Assembly (NCBI GenBank): GCA_965232265.1
Contig: CBDDPH010000002.1
Span: forward strand, 3,658,001-3,722,000
Length of the DNA: 64,000 bases
Reading direction: 5' to 3'
Source of the DNA: VXRD01 sp965232265
Lineage (GTDB): Bacteria > Latescibacterota > UBA2968
A model generated the notes under the pieces. That model saw only the letters and a list, made by a program, of their open reading frames with translations, did no database searches and was not told the origin of the DNA. Shown here one piece after another: positions 20,533 to 29,980 of the stretch; the stretch's first letter is position 1, and every line of letters begins with the position of its first letter. A program made the translations under genes and the position numbers.

Positions 20533-21777
20533 TTGGCAGATATAATAAAGATCGGTACAGCACAACGAGACATCACACCATCTACGGGATCGGCCATGGG
20601 TGCTTTTCCCGTAAACCGCTCGCCCATGCAACCTCGCATTGCAGAAGGTATCCATGACCCATTATACGTCAAAGCGCTGGCATTATCTGACGACGCGACC
20701 ACCATCGTCATTTGCTCGGCAGATCTCCTGAGCTTTCAGTGGATCGACGTCGATGCCATGCGCGATGCTTTTGCCGCACAATCCGATCTTCCGCCCGAAA
20801 ACCTGATCCTGTGTACCACCCACAATCACAGTGGCCCAGAATGCATCTATTACTTTGGCGGAAGCCCCGAAGATGATGCGATTGTTCACATGAGAAAGCA
20901 GGTTGTCGATGCTGCTGTCGAGTCTATAGCCAATCTCAAACCCGCCACACTCTCAACGGGCGCTGTCAACACCGACCTCGCCTACAACAGACGCCAGATA
21001 TTGCCCGACGGAAGCTTTAAATCGTTTAACCTCAATCCCGAAAAACTACCCAACGGCCCTGTTGACCCCGCAGTCACTGTCCTGCGATTCGACACACCCC
21101 AGGGCCAACCCATCGCGACCGCAATCCACTTTGCCGCTCATCCCGTCATCATGATGACCGCCAATCGTCTCTTCACCGCCGAATATCCCGGCGCAACCTG
21201 TCACCACTTTGAAGCGGGCACATCTGTACCTTTCTCAATATTTCTACAAGGGGCATGTGGCAACATCCTTCCGATACAGGAACCCAGAGACAATTATGAT
21301 ACGGTCGAAGAAATGGGCAAAGCGCTCGCCAGAGAAGCCATCGTTGCCTGGACACAAGCAATGCCAGAAACAAATCTTTCACTTAAAGTAGAGCGCTGGC
21401 AAGACACACTGCCCAACCGATACACAAACGAAAAAACCATCCGAATCGAAATTCCCGCCATCCGCATAAGCGACGACCTGGCACTCGTCTTCTGGCAGGG
21501 TGAACCCTTCATCGAGCTATCTCTATCCACCCAATCGTCATCCCCTTTTGCGCGCACGATTGTCATGGGCTATTCCCAGGGGTCATGTGGCTATGTGCCA
21601 AATCGCCGCGCGTATAATTTCGGAGGCTACGGCGTTATCCCCTATCCAAGCGACCCACCCGAATACAACCGCGCCTGCGTTGTTCCCGGCACAGGTGAAC
21701 GCTGGATTGACGAAACGCAAACCCTACTCACAAAACTGCACGATAATTCATCCCACAAGGAACGCTCCAATGCCTGA
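20533..21777 (+). CDS. neutral/alkaline non-lysosomal ceramidase-domain protein
   Basis: 414 aa. IKIGTAQRDITP at the N-terminus, CTTHNHSGPE (His97, His99) and IHFAAHPVIM (His) match the zinc site of the neutral ceramidase fold, which cleaves N-acyl bonds in ceramides. The protein is shorter than full ceramidases and lacks their C-terminal immunoglobulin-like domain and any signal peptide, so the substrate may be another amide. The start is TTG at 20533, 10 nt after AGGA; the nearest ATG would cut into the fold. It overlaps the aminotransferase gene by 8 bp, showing tight coupling. Confidence 0.8.
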   Translation: MADIIKIGTAQRDITPSTGSAMGAFPVNRSPMQPRIAEGIHDPLYVKALALSDDATTIVICSADLLSFQWIDVDAMRDAFAAQSDLPPENLILCTTHNHSGPECIYYFGGSPEDDAIVHMRKQVVDAAVESIANLKPATLSTGAVNTDLAYNRRQILPDGSFKSFNLNPEKLPNGPVDPAVTVLRFDTPQGQPIATAIHFAAHPVIMMTANRLFTAEYPGATCHHFEAGTSVPFSIFLQGACGNILPIQEPRDNYDTVEEMGKALAREAIVAWTQAMPETNLSLKVERWQDTLPNRYTNEKTIRIEIPAIRISDDLALVFWQGEPFIELSLSTQSSSPFARTIVMGYSQGSCGYVPNRRAYNFGGYGVIPYPSDPPEYNRACVVPGTGERWIDETQTLLTKLHDNSSHKERSNA

Positions 21778-23056
21778 ACTCGCAATCAACGGTGGTTCAA
21801 AAACGGTTAATAGAGACCTGCGCCAACCCTGGCCGGTTCACGATGAACGCGAAGAAAAAGCCGTTGTCGGCGTCCTTCGCAGCCACAAATGGGGGCGCAG
21901 TGGCTTTGACTATTACAACCATGGCGACAGCAAACTCTACGCATTTGAACGGGCCTTTGCAGAATTTCACGATAGCAAATACGCCCTTGCTGTCTCCACG
22001 GGCACCACAGCGCTCGAAACCTGCTTGCGCGCCCTCGGCGTCGAAGCTGGCTGTGAAGTCATTGTCCCTGCGTCAACTTATATTGCGTCTGCTTCCTGCG
22101 TCATGATTTGCAATGGCATTCCCATCTTTGCCGACATCGACCCGCGCAACTACACCATCGATCCCAAAAGCGTAGAAGCCCTCATCACGCCGCGCACCCG
22201 GGCAGTGGTTGCCGTAGATATGGGCGGCATGCCCTGCGATACAGATGCTTTAGGTGACATCTGCCGCAAACACAACATCGGCCTGGTCAGTGACTGTTCT
22301 CATGCACACGGCGGGCAATGGAGAGGCAAAGGCGTGGGATCTCAAGCCGATATTGCTGGTTTCTCCTGCATGCCCGGCAAGGTACTCGCCATAGGCGAAG
22401 GCGGCGTGGTGATGACCAAAGACGAAAGCCTGTACGAAAAAGCCTTTCGGTATCATCACGCAGGCCGAGACAGAGGCGAAGAAAGTATGAACTTCACCTG
22501 GCCTGCCACAACCTTAAGACTGGGCGAATTTGAAGCGGCCATCGGCCTGATCGCACTCACCCGCCTCGAAGAACAGGCAGAAATCCGGTGGAAAAATCTC
22601 AAGTATCTCCACAAAGGAATGGAATCTATTCCCGGACTCACTGGCCTCGACATTGACGAGCGCGTCACCCGCTGGAACCCCTATCGCTGGCACTTCAAAT
22701 TTATCTCCGAAGAATTTGAAGGCATCCACCGCGAACGATTCCGCAAAGCGCTCCAAGCCGAAGGCGTGCCCTGTGGCATTGGCCCGACAAAGCCCCTCTA
22801 TCAATTCAGCATGTTTGCCAGCGGCAAATGGGGCGAAACAGGCTGTCCAATCCGCTGCCCGTTGTACCAGGCTGATCCCATCGACTACACCAGAGTCTAT
22901 TGTCCCGAAGCCGAGCGCATTCACGAAACCGAAGCCCTTGATCTCACGCACCGCATACTTCTCGGACCGCGCGAAAACATGGATCTCATCCTCGAAGCAT
23001 TCCAAAAATTGCGGAATAATATTGATGAATTGAATGATGTCTATTTCGAGGATTAA
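21770..23056 (+). CDS. DegT/DnrJ/EryC1/StrS-family PLP aminotransferase
   Basis: 428 aa. STGTTALE at 76-83 is the cofactor phosphate-binding turn, DCSHAHG holds Asp175, and FSCMPGKVLAIGEGG carries the Schiff-base Lys204. These proteins usually aminate keto-sugars. Here the enzyme lies in a catabolic cluster, overlapping the ceramidase-like gene and 4 bp before an exported glycosidase-like gene, so it could run in the degradative direction on an amino sugar. The ATG at 21770 gives a canonical N-terminus (MPELAINGG); the longer frame to 21500 is ceramidase sequence out of frame. Confidence 0.9.
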   Translation: MPELAINGGSKTVNRDLRQPWPVHDEREEKAVVGVLRSHKWGRSGFDYYNHGDSKLYAFERAFAEFHDSKYALAVSTGTTALETCLRALGVEAGCEVIVPASTYIASASCVMICNGIPIFADIDPRNYTIDPKSVEALITPRTRAVVAVDMGGMPCDTDALGDICRKHNIGLVSDCSHAHGGQWRGKGVGSQADIAGFSCMPGKVLAIGEGGVVMTKDESLYEKAFRYHHAGRDRGEESMNFTWPATTLRLGEFEAAIGLIALTRLEEQAEIRWKNLKYLHKGMESIPGLTGLDIDERVTRWNPYRWHFKFISEEFEGIHRERFRKALQAEGVPCGIGPTKPLYQFSMFASGKWGETGCPIRCPLYQADPIDYTRVYCPEAERIHETEALDLTHRILLGPRENMDLILEAFQKLRNNIDELNDVYFED

Positions 23057-23060
23057 GATA

Positions 23061-25862
23061 ATGCATTCGTTTCTCTGGTCGTTATTCGTACTGGGCATTC
23101 TCCTACCAGGTCGCCTCGCGGCTTCGGTCGAATACGATGCAAAGATCCCGCAGTTGGTGTTCGCGGTGCAGGAACTGGAAGGTGCATTAAAAGAGACGGG
23201 ACGAGAAGACCTGCAGGTTACATTGACCATTAAGCCGGATGAGGCATCGCCCGAAGCGTTTCAAATTCGGTCCATTGAACCAACCGAGATAGAAATTACC
23301 GGTACGGATGCAACCGGCGCAATGTATGGCGGTCTCGAAGTAGCCGACCTTTTGCGCCTCGGCCTTCCGATTGAAGATCGGGAACGCGCCCCCTTTGTGA
23401 AGAAACGCGGGATCAAATTTAATATCCCATTGGATGCGCGCACCCCATCCTACGACGACACGGGCGATTCGGCACAGAACAATATTGAAACAGTCTGGGA
23501 TTTTGACTTCTGGAAAGCCTATCTCGATGACCTCGCGCGCTATCGCTACAATATGCTGAGCCTGTGGACAACCCATCCCTTTCCTTCCATGATCAAGCTG
23601 AAGGACTATCCCGAAGTCGCACTGGACGACGTCTATCGCATCGGCGTGGATATTTATCCGCAGAACAAAAACAAGTGGCAGGATGTGGATTTTGACAAAC
23701 CGGGCACTCTGAGGCTGGTAAAAAAGATCACCATCGAAGAGAAAATCGCGCATTGGCAGCGGGTATTCCAGTACGCGGAGGATCGCGGGATTGAAATTTA
23801 TCTGTTTCACTGGAACGTCTTCACCTTCGGCGCAACCGGAAAACACGGTATAACGCAGGATCAGACCAACCCCATCACAGTCGATTATATGCGAAAGAGC
23901 GTGCGCCAGGCATTGCTGACCTACCCACAGATTGCGGGGATTGGCGTCACGGCTGGCGAAAACGCGGACAATGTAATCAAAGGTCCCCATTCGATTGAGA
24001 ACTTTATCTTCAACACCTACGGTCGCGGTGTTATGGACGTGCAAGAACAACAGCCTGACCGCAAAATTCGCTTTATCTTTCGCAGACACGTAACAGACCA
24101 TCACGACGTGACAGATGCCTTTAAAAATTATACGGGCGGCACCCTGGAAACCAGTGTGAAGTATGCGGTCGCGCATATCTATTCGATGAGAAGGCCGCAG
24201 GAATGGGAAAGACGTATCGTAAATGATGGCTGGCTTGATAATTTCAAAGTCTGGCTCAACTTGCGAAATGACGATATCTTCATGCACCGTTGGGGCGGTC
24301 CGGATTTTGTGCGCGAATTTATTCAAGAGATGCCACGCGACCATTCGCCCGGCTTTTACATGGGCTCAGACGGCTATGTATGGGGACGCGAGTTTATCGC
24401 CAGGAATCCAGAGATGTCTGGTCGGTTGGAGATTGATAAGCACTGGTATCGATTCCGGCTGTGGGGACAGCTATCTTATAATCCGTCACTCGACCGAGAC
24501 CATTGGGAAGCGGTTCTGAAGCACCGTTTCCCCGGTGTAGATGCCAGGCTACTTTACGATGCCTGGGAGTCAACTTCCGAGATTATTCCACAGGTCAACA
24601 GATCCGTCTGGTCTGGCACCGACGGAAACTTCGCCCCGGAAGGGTGTATGCAGCGCCAGGGTTTTCTGACCGTGGATGATTACCATTTTGATCGGAATCC
24701 GATGCGTGGATCGGGCATTCACGCCGTAACAGAGTGGGCAAAGGCTTTTCTTGCCGAAAAAAAACTGACGGGCATCACACCGCTACAGGTGGCAGATAAT
24801 CTGGACGAATATGCGGCGACTGCACTAAAAGCACTCCCGGCATTGCGGGCACAGATGGGCGATAACGTGGAACTGCAGGAAACGCTGAACGATATTGAAA
24901 GCATGGCCTATCTCGGCCGTTATTATGCCGACAAAATGCGCGGCGCAGCCAAACTGGCGGTATTTCGCGAGGATCGCCAGCGGAAACAGTTTAATGATGA
25001 AGCCGTGGCCCACTTTAAGGACGCAGTGGATGAGTGGAAGACATACACCTCAATTCTCACCCCCCAATACAAAACCCAATTGATGGCCCGAACCCACGTT
25101 CTGGACTGGAACCGCACTCTGAAAGAGGTTAAAAAAGAGGTCCTCACCGTACAGCGCGAAGGGGACTATCCGGACATCCGCTTTACAAACCTGAAGGATG
25201 GCGTGCGTTTTCCGGCGGGAACTGATCTCCGGGTAGAGGTGAACGCGACCGATAGAGATGGCATTCGGGAAGTGAAGCTCTATCTCAACGGCCTGATTCT
25301 CACTGCAACCAAACCGCAGATTTGGAGCAGTTCAAGCGATGAGCTTCTGAAAGCACTGAAGCCTGGGATCTATCATCTCGAGGCCGTAGTAGAGGACAAA
25401 ACCGGTATATTCAATCAGTGTGAAATTCAGATTGCCGTGGGCGATGTTTCGGAAAACAGCGCGGCAAACTGGCGGAATGAGATTCATCGAGTCATACTGA
25501 ACGAAGGTGAAAAATTTATGATCGGGGATGTCCGCGTATTCCCCCGCCTGGAATGCTACTTGAAAATGCACGATAATGGAAAGCTGGTACTCCGTCGAGG
25601 TGCGCCAGGCAGGAGTGGAGACGCGATTTGGCGGTCCCGGTCAAAGGACCCTGGCGGCGGCCTTCATTATGCCGCTTTCGAAAAGGGGCAGTTGGTGACC
25701 TATCGCGGTACGCCCGACCATCCGGAAGTGGCCCTTTGGAAATCCAAAGAGGTATCCGACCCGGGCACTTATAAACTCGGAATCACAGCATCCAGAAAAC
25801 TGGCCGTATTTCGCGAGGTCGAAGGGAAAAAAAGAAAAATTATCTGGAGGAGCAACAACTGA
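23061..25862 (+). CDS. exported large glycosidase-like protein (GH20/GH67-type N-domain, TIM barrel, Ig-like and lectin-like C-domains)
   Basis: 933 aa. Residues 1-21 form a signal peptide (FLWSLFVLGILLPG, then LAA). Residues about 22-105 resemble the small alpha/beta domain that precedes GH20 hexosaminidases and GH67 glucuronidases (TGTDATGAMYGGLEVADLL). A TIM-barrel-like region follows (about 110-560) with VTAGEN, whose Glu is a candidate catalytic acid. Residues about 700-790 look like an Ig-like domain (VNATDRDGIREVKLYLNG). The last 110 residues hold repeats of the type GKLVLRRG, resembling bulb-type lectin blades. I cannot assign a GH family. It sits 4 bp after the aminotransferase. Confidence 0.75.
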   Translation: MHSFLWSLFVLGILLPGRLAASVEYDAKIPQLVFAVQELEGALKETGREDLQVTLTIKPDEASPEAFQIRSIEPTEIEITGTDATGAMYGGLEVADLLRLGLPIEDRERAPFVKKRGIKFNIPLDARTPSYDDTGDSAQNNIETVWDFDFWKAYLDDLARYRYNMLSLWTTHPFPSMIKLKDYPEVALDDVYRIGVDIYPQNKNKWQDVDFDKPGTLRLVKKITIEEKIAHWQRVFQYAEDRGIEIYLFHWNVFTFGATGKHGITQDQTNPITVDYMRKSVRQALLTYPQIAGIGVTAGENADNVIKGPHSIENFIFNTYGRGVMDVQEQQPDRKIRFIFRRHVTDHHDVTDAFKNYTGGTLETSVKYAVAHIYSMRRPQEWERRIVNDGWLDNFKVWLNLRNDDIFMHRWGGPDFVREFIQEMPRDHSPGFYMGSDGYVWGREFIARNPEMSGRLEIDKHWYRFRLWGQLSYNPSLDRDHWEAVLKHRFPGVDARLLYDAWESTSEIIPQVNRSVWSGTDGNFAPEGCMQRQGFLTVDDYHFDRNPMRGSGIHAVTEWAKAFLAEKKLTGITPLQVADNLDEYAATALKALPALRAQMGDNVELQETLNDIESMAYLGRYYADKMRGAAKLAVFREDRQRKQFNDEAVAHFKDAVDEWKTYTSILTPQYKTQLMARTHVLDWNRTLKEVKKEVLTVQREGDYPDIRFTNLKDGVRFPAGTDLRVEVNATDRDGIREVKLYLNGLILTATKPQIWSSSSDELLKALKPGIYHLEAVVEDKTGIFNQCEIQIAVGDVSENSAANWRNEIHRVILNEGEKFMIGDVRVFPRLECYLKMHDNGKLVLRRGAPGRSGDAIWRSRSKDPGGGLHYAAFEKGQLVTYRGTPDHPEVALWKSKEVSDPGTYKLGITASRKLAVFREVEGKKRKIIWRSNN

Positions 25863-25881
25863 TGCCCAACAGGAGGAATAT

Positions 25882-27477
25882 ATGATCCTTTTTATAAAAC
25901 TCATCCTGTGGATTGTGATAGGGACCTTCGCCATTCGCAGTCAGGCCGCACAGGCCAAATCCAACACGCAGTCTCAGGCGAAATCCAAGCCCAACATTGT
26001 CATGTTTTATATAGACGACTGGGCATGGAACGGATCGCCGGTTGCCATGGATGACACCATGGAAAACTCCCTCATGCCGGTCTTGCACATGCCGAATATC
26101 CAAAAACTGGCAAATGACGGCATGAAATTTGGCAATGCTTATGGCGCACCCCAATGTGCCCCTGCGCGTGTGTGCGTACAGACGGGACAGTCTGCGCCAC
26201 ACAGTGGTTTCACGGTATATCTGGGGGCAAGAGAGCCTTACTACGACACAAAAAGGGAATATCGGCATTTCCCGCTGGTTCCAAACGTGTCCGATCGAGA
26301 ACTCGACGAAGACGCAGTCACCATTCCCAAGGCCCTCAAACCACTGGGTTATGTCAGCGCCCACATTGGCAAATGGCACATGAGAGGCGATCCTGCAAAG
26401 GCGGGCTACGTATTACACGATGGTGCTACCGATAATAATCCCGGCAACACCCTGAAGTACGGCCTGGAGAGGGGCGAGCGGACGCCCAGGCGCCTGCCCA
26501 AAGATATGGCCGATCCCAAATTGATGTTCAGCATTACCGAAAAGGCAATCGGCTTCATGGAAGAACAGGTCGAAAAAAGCAATCCCTTTTATCTCCAGAT
26601 ATCTCATTATGCCATGCATGCGGGTTATGAATGCCTGGATAAAACGCGGGAAAAGTATGTGAATCACCCACTGGTGCAGGCGTGGTATAAGAAAAACAAT
26701 AAACACCCCGACACAGTCAACCGGGGAGATGATCCCGCAATTTGGTTGGGAATGGGTGAGGACCTGGATGGTCGGATTGGCGCGGTACTCGACAAGCTCA
26801 GGGAACTGGGGATTGAGGACAACACCTATGTCATCGTAGTCGGTGACAACGGCTACCGACACGAAGAAGTCGAAATCATACCCGACTACAAGCAACCCTT
26901 ACACGCGACAAAGTGGTGGTTGTGGGATGGCGGCATCCGCGTGCCTATGATTGTCAAGGGGCCGGAGATCAAATCTGGCTCAGTTTTTACCGGCAACGTG
27001 ATCAACTATGATTTCTTACCCACCTTCGTCGATTGGGCTGGTGGCAACTCGGCAGAATTGCAGAACATCGACGGTGTCAGCCTCGCGGATTACATGGCGG
27101 GAAAAGAGCCGGACGAGGCTTTTCTCAATCGCTATCTCTATTTTCATTATCCTCATTATCGGAATTCTGTGCCGCATTCGGTCATTATTTCTGGTTCGTC
27201 CAAAGTGATCCATTTTTACGAACGACCGGATATTCCGATGTTGTTCGACCTTTCTGGCGACATTGGCGAAGTTACCAATATTGCAAAGCAAAATCCGCAA
27301 ACACACCAGAAACTCTACGATGAGATGATGCGCTATCTCGAACTGGTCGAGGCGCGATTCCCGAAGGCAAACCCGGATTATGATCCAAAAATTTACAAGA
27401 GCGATAGAAGAACCAGAGCGCGTATTCACTGGGGACCGTTTGAAGGACAGCGCCCTCTGGATGACGATGAAATTTAG
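25882..27477 (+). CDS. exported sulfatase
   Basis: 531 aa and the only sulfatase in the window with a clear signal peptide (ILFIKLILWIVIGTFAI, cleavage near AQA). CAPAR (Cys92) is the formylglycine site; VGDNGYRHEE supplies metal ligands. A longer insert before the active site (GSPVAMDDTMENSLMP) is typical of arylsulfatase-A-like proteins. AGGAGG lies 5 nt before the ATG. It follows the exported glycosidase-like protein by 19 bp, so both probably act outside the cytoplasm on the same polymer. Confidence 0.92.
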   Translation: MILFIKLILWIVIGTFAIRSQAAQAKSNTQSQAKSKPNIVMFYIDDWAWNGSPVAMDDTMENSLMPVLHMPNIQKLANDGMKFGNAYGAPQCAPARVCVQTGQSAPHSGFTVYLGAREPYYDTKREYRHFPLVPNVSDRELDEDAVTIPKALKPLGYVSAHIGKWHMRGDPAKAGYVLHDGATDNNPGNTLKYGLERGERTPRRLPKDMADPKLMFSITEKAIGFMEEQVEKSNPFYLQISHYAMHAGYECLDKTREKYVNHPLVQAWYKKNNKHPDTVNRGDDPAIWLGMGEDLDGRIGAVLDKLRELGIEDNTYVIVVGDNGYRHEEVEIIPDYKQPLHATKWWLWDGGIRVPMIVKGPEIKSGSVFTGNVINYDFLPTFVDWAGGNSAELQNIDGVSLADYMAGKEPDEAFLNRYLYFHYPHYRNSVPHSVIISGSSKVIHFYERPDIPMLFDLSGDIGEVTNIAKQNPQTHQKLYDEMMRYLELVEARFPKANPDYDPKIYKSDRRTRARIHWGPFEGQRPLDDDEI

Positions 27478-27502
27478 GGCGATTTATGAAAGGAAATCGA
27501 AA

Positions 27503-28480
27503 ATGTTGACACCACAACAGGGTGAGTTTTATCGACAAGAAGGCTACCTCTTAGTCCCGGATCTGTTCTCTGCCAGCCAATTGTCAGAGACGCTCGAGAC
27601 CGCGGAACAAAACGCTTATGGAAAGTCTTTTTCCGAGTTCATTGCCGAACTCAAGGCCAATCCCGACCTTGAGAATGAACTGAGACTACCCGGAGCAGGT
27701 CTCGGGATGGCCGGCCCCAAAGCGGCGTTCTGCGACATTCCAACAGGGGTAGAGGTCGTTGACCAGGTACTGGAACACGATCCTTTTCTGGATGCTCTGG
27801 AACAGCTTCTGGATACGCCTGATATACACTATCATCACGGTTACGTCTATATCCGAAACGGCAGAATAGATAGAAAAGCCCCAACGAAGCCGGAAATCGA
27901 ATTTCACCTCGATTGGGCCAAACCCTTTATTCCCCCTCACCCGGATTGGCAGCGGTATGGCCATATACAAGCCTGGGTCTTTCTGGACGATATTGATGAA
28001 AATTGCGCGCCTGTTCGGTTGGTCCCAAAAGTACACGACAAAATGGGCGATATCCTGCGTGTGATTGAGGACGACGGCCTAGGCTTTGGCGACATCCGCA
28101 AGGTGCCTCACTCCTACCGCTTTGCCGATATCCGCAAAATTCTTCACGCGCAGAAACCCGTCTCAATAACTGGGAAAGCTGGCAGCGTTCTCTTCTACAG
28201 CGGACACACGCCACACGCAGCACAACCTTTTGCAGACAAGGACAGGCAACGCGCCGTCATTTTCTTTTCAATAGGACGCAGAGACACCATGCCTTGGACA
28301 TCGACTGGAAAAAGGGAAGCCGAGGTAATTCGGCGCTTGAAACCCTTTTTGGGCAAAACGACATCGAGGGTTCGCAGTCTCTTCGGCTGGCCGAAACCCG
28401 GTGACGCAATGTACACGCCCACCGCCGTCGAACTGATAAAAAACGCATATCCCGAAATGGACGTCAGCGACTACCTTTGA
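27503..28480 (+). CDS. phytanoyl-CoA dioxygenase (PhyH)-family oxygenase
   Basis: 325 aa Fe(II)/2-oxoglutarate oxygenase. FHLDW supplies His135-x-Asp137; SGHTPHAAQPF with a following DRQRAV gives the distal His and the 2-oxoglutarate Arg. The start at 27503 follows AAGGA and gives the classic PhyH opening (QQGEFYRQEGYLLVPDLF). The longer frame from 27380 overlaps the sulfatase and is discarded. It lies 25 bp after the sulfatase and 18 bp before the decarboxylase. Substrate unknown; members hydroxylate acyl chains, amino acids or small natural products. Confidence 0.9.
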   Translation: MLTPQQGEFYRQEGYLLVPDLFSASQLSETLETAEQNAYGKSFSEFIAELKANPDLENELRLPGAGLGMAGPKAAFCDIPTGVEVVDQVLEHDPFLDALEQLLDTPDIHYHHGYVYIRNGRIDRKAPTKPEIEFHLDWAKPFIPPHPDWQRYGHIQAWVFLDDIDENCAPVRLVPKVHDKMGDILRVIEDDGLGFGDIRKVPHSYRFADIRKILHAQKPVSITGKAGSVLFYSGHTPHAAQPFADKDRQRAVIFFSIGRRDTMPWTSTGKREAEVIRRLKPFLGKTTSRVRSLFGWPKPGDAMYTPTAVELIKNAYPEMDVSDYL

Positions 28481-28498
28481 AGAACTGGATGCAATGCA

Positions 28499-29920
28499 TT
28501 GAAACGAGAAGACTACTATCAATGGGCTGAACGAACGGCACGGTGGGGCGCCGAATACCTGACCACGCTCGAAGAGCGGCCCGTACGAGCGCAGACCGAA
28601 CCGGGCGAAATCGCTGCGATGCTGCCTCTATCGCCACCTGAAGAGCCGGCTGGCATGGAGACGATCTTCGCCGACTTCGAGCGCATTGTGCCGCACGGCA
28701 TGACGCATTGGCAACACCGGCGTTTTTTTGCGTACTTCAGCGCCAACGCTGCGCCAGTTTCGATGATCGCCGAAAATTTGACGGCGGTCATGGCGGCCCA
28801 GTGCATGCTCTGGCAGACCTCACCAGCAGCTACGGAGATTGAAACGCGAATGGTCGGTTGGATGCGACAGGCGCTCGGGCTACCAGAAGGGTTCCAGGGC
28901 GTTATCCAGGATACGGCAACGTCGGCAAATGTCTGCGCCGTACTGACGATGCGCGAGCGCACCCTCGGCTGGCGAGGCATCGATTCAGGAATAGCGGGAG
29001 AGAAACAACTCCGGATCTACGCATCGCCGGAGACCCACTCGTCGGTTGACAAGGCGATTCGCATCGCCGGTATCGGCCAACAAAATCTGGTCAAAGTCCC
29101 GACCGATGGTTCCTGGGCACTCGACCCGGAGGCACTCCGCCGGGCAATTGACGCGGATCGCGCCGCGGGTTTCCTGCCAGCGGGTGTCGTCCTCTGTGTT
29201 GGAGGCACGTCAATTGGCGCGTCCGACCATGTGCGCCAGACCATCGAAGTGGCGCGAGCGCATGATCTCTACGTCCACATCGACGCCGCGTGGGCCGGTT
29301 CCGCGATGATCTGTCCCGAGCTGCGGGCGTTGTGGGAAGGCGTCGAGGAAGCCGACAGCATCGCCTTCAATCCCCACAAGTGGCTCGGTGCACAGTTCGA
29401 CTGCTCAATCCAGTTTCTCGCGGACCCGGAACCACAGGTTCGCACCCTCGGCATCCGTCCGGATTACCTCCAGACCCTCGGTCAAACCGAGATCACCAAT
29501 TACAGCGAGTGGACGATCCCCCTGGGCCGCCGATTCCGCGCCCTCAAGCTCTGGTTCCTGCTCCGTGCCCACGGCCTCAAAGACCTCCGACAGCGCATCC
29601 GGAACCATATTGCCTGGGCTGAAGAGGCCGCCGCCGCAATCGCATCGCTGGACGGCTTTCGCCTGATAACGGACTGCCACCTTTCGCTCTTCACATTCCA
29701 GTACGCCCCCGACGGTGAAAACGCCAACGACGCCACCGAACGCCTGCTCCGCGCAGTCAATGATGACGGCCGAATCTACCTGACGCAGACGATCCATGAA
29801 GGACAGTTCGTCATTCGCTTCCAGGTCGGGCAGTTCGACTGTCGAAGGGAAGATGTCCTCCTCGCGGTCGATGTACTGCGCGAACTGGCCTATGCGAGCC
29901 ATCCCGATCCTCAGAACTGA
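28499..29920 (+). CDS. PLP-dependent aromatic-L-amino-acid-type decarboxylase
   Basis: 473 aa, group II decarboxylase of the DOPA/tryptophan decarboxylase type. ASPETHSSVDKA carries the ring-stacking His180, HIDAAWAGSA the Asp262, and NPHKWLGAQFDCS the Schiff-base Lys294. It should turn an aromatic amino acid into its amine and CO2. The start is TTG at 28499; the only nearby ATG is in another frame and stops at once. The gene is GC-richer than its neighbours and may have been acquired. An amine-forming enzyme amid sulfatases is unexpected. Confidence 0.9.
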   Translation: MKREDYYQWAERTARWGAEYLTTLEERPVRAQTEPGEIAAMLPLSPPEEPAGMETIFADFERIVPHGMTHWQHRRFFAYFSANAAPVSMIAENLTAVMAAQCMLWQTSPAATEIETRMVGWMRQALGLPEGFQGVIQDTATSANVCAVLTMRERTLGWRGIDSGIAGEKQLRIYASPETHSSVDKAIRIAGIGQQNLVKVPTDGSWALDPEALRRAIDADRAAGFLPAGVVLCVGGTSIGASDHVRQTIEVARAHDLYVHIDAAWAGSAMICPELRALWEGVEEADSIAFNPHKWLGAQFDCSIQFLADPEPQVRTLGIRPDYLQTLGQTEITNYSEWTIPLGRRFRALKLWFLLRAHGLKDLRQRIRNHIAWAEEAAAAIASLDGFRLITDCHLSLFTFQYAPDGENANDATERLLRAVNDDGRIYLTQTIHEGQFVIRFQVGQFDCRREDVLLAVDVLRELAYASHPDPQN

Positions 29921-29980
29921 TATTGCCTCTGACCCTCACAACCATAAGTTTATATTTTTCAATCTATTAAGGAAACACCA

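Noticed and set aside
23187..24344. A 385-codon frame on the minus strand
   Set aside because: It is the antisense of the exported glycosidase-like gene, which has a signal peptide and recognisable domains; the antisense product has none.
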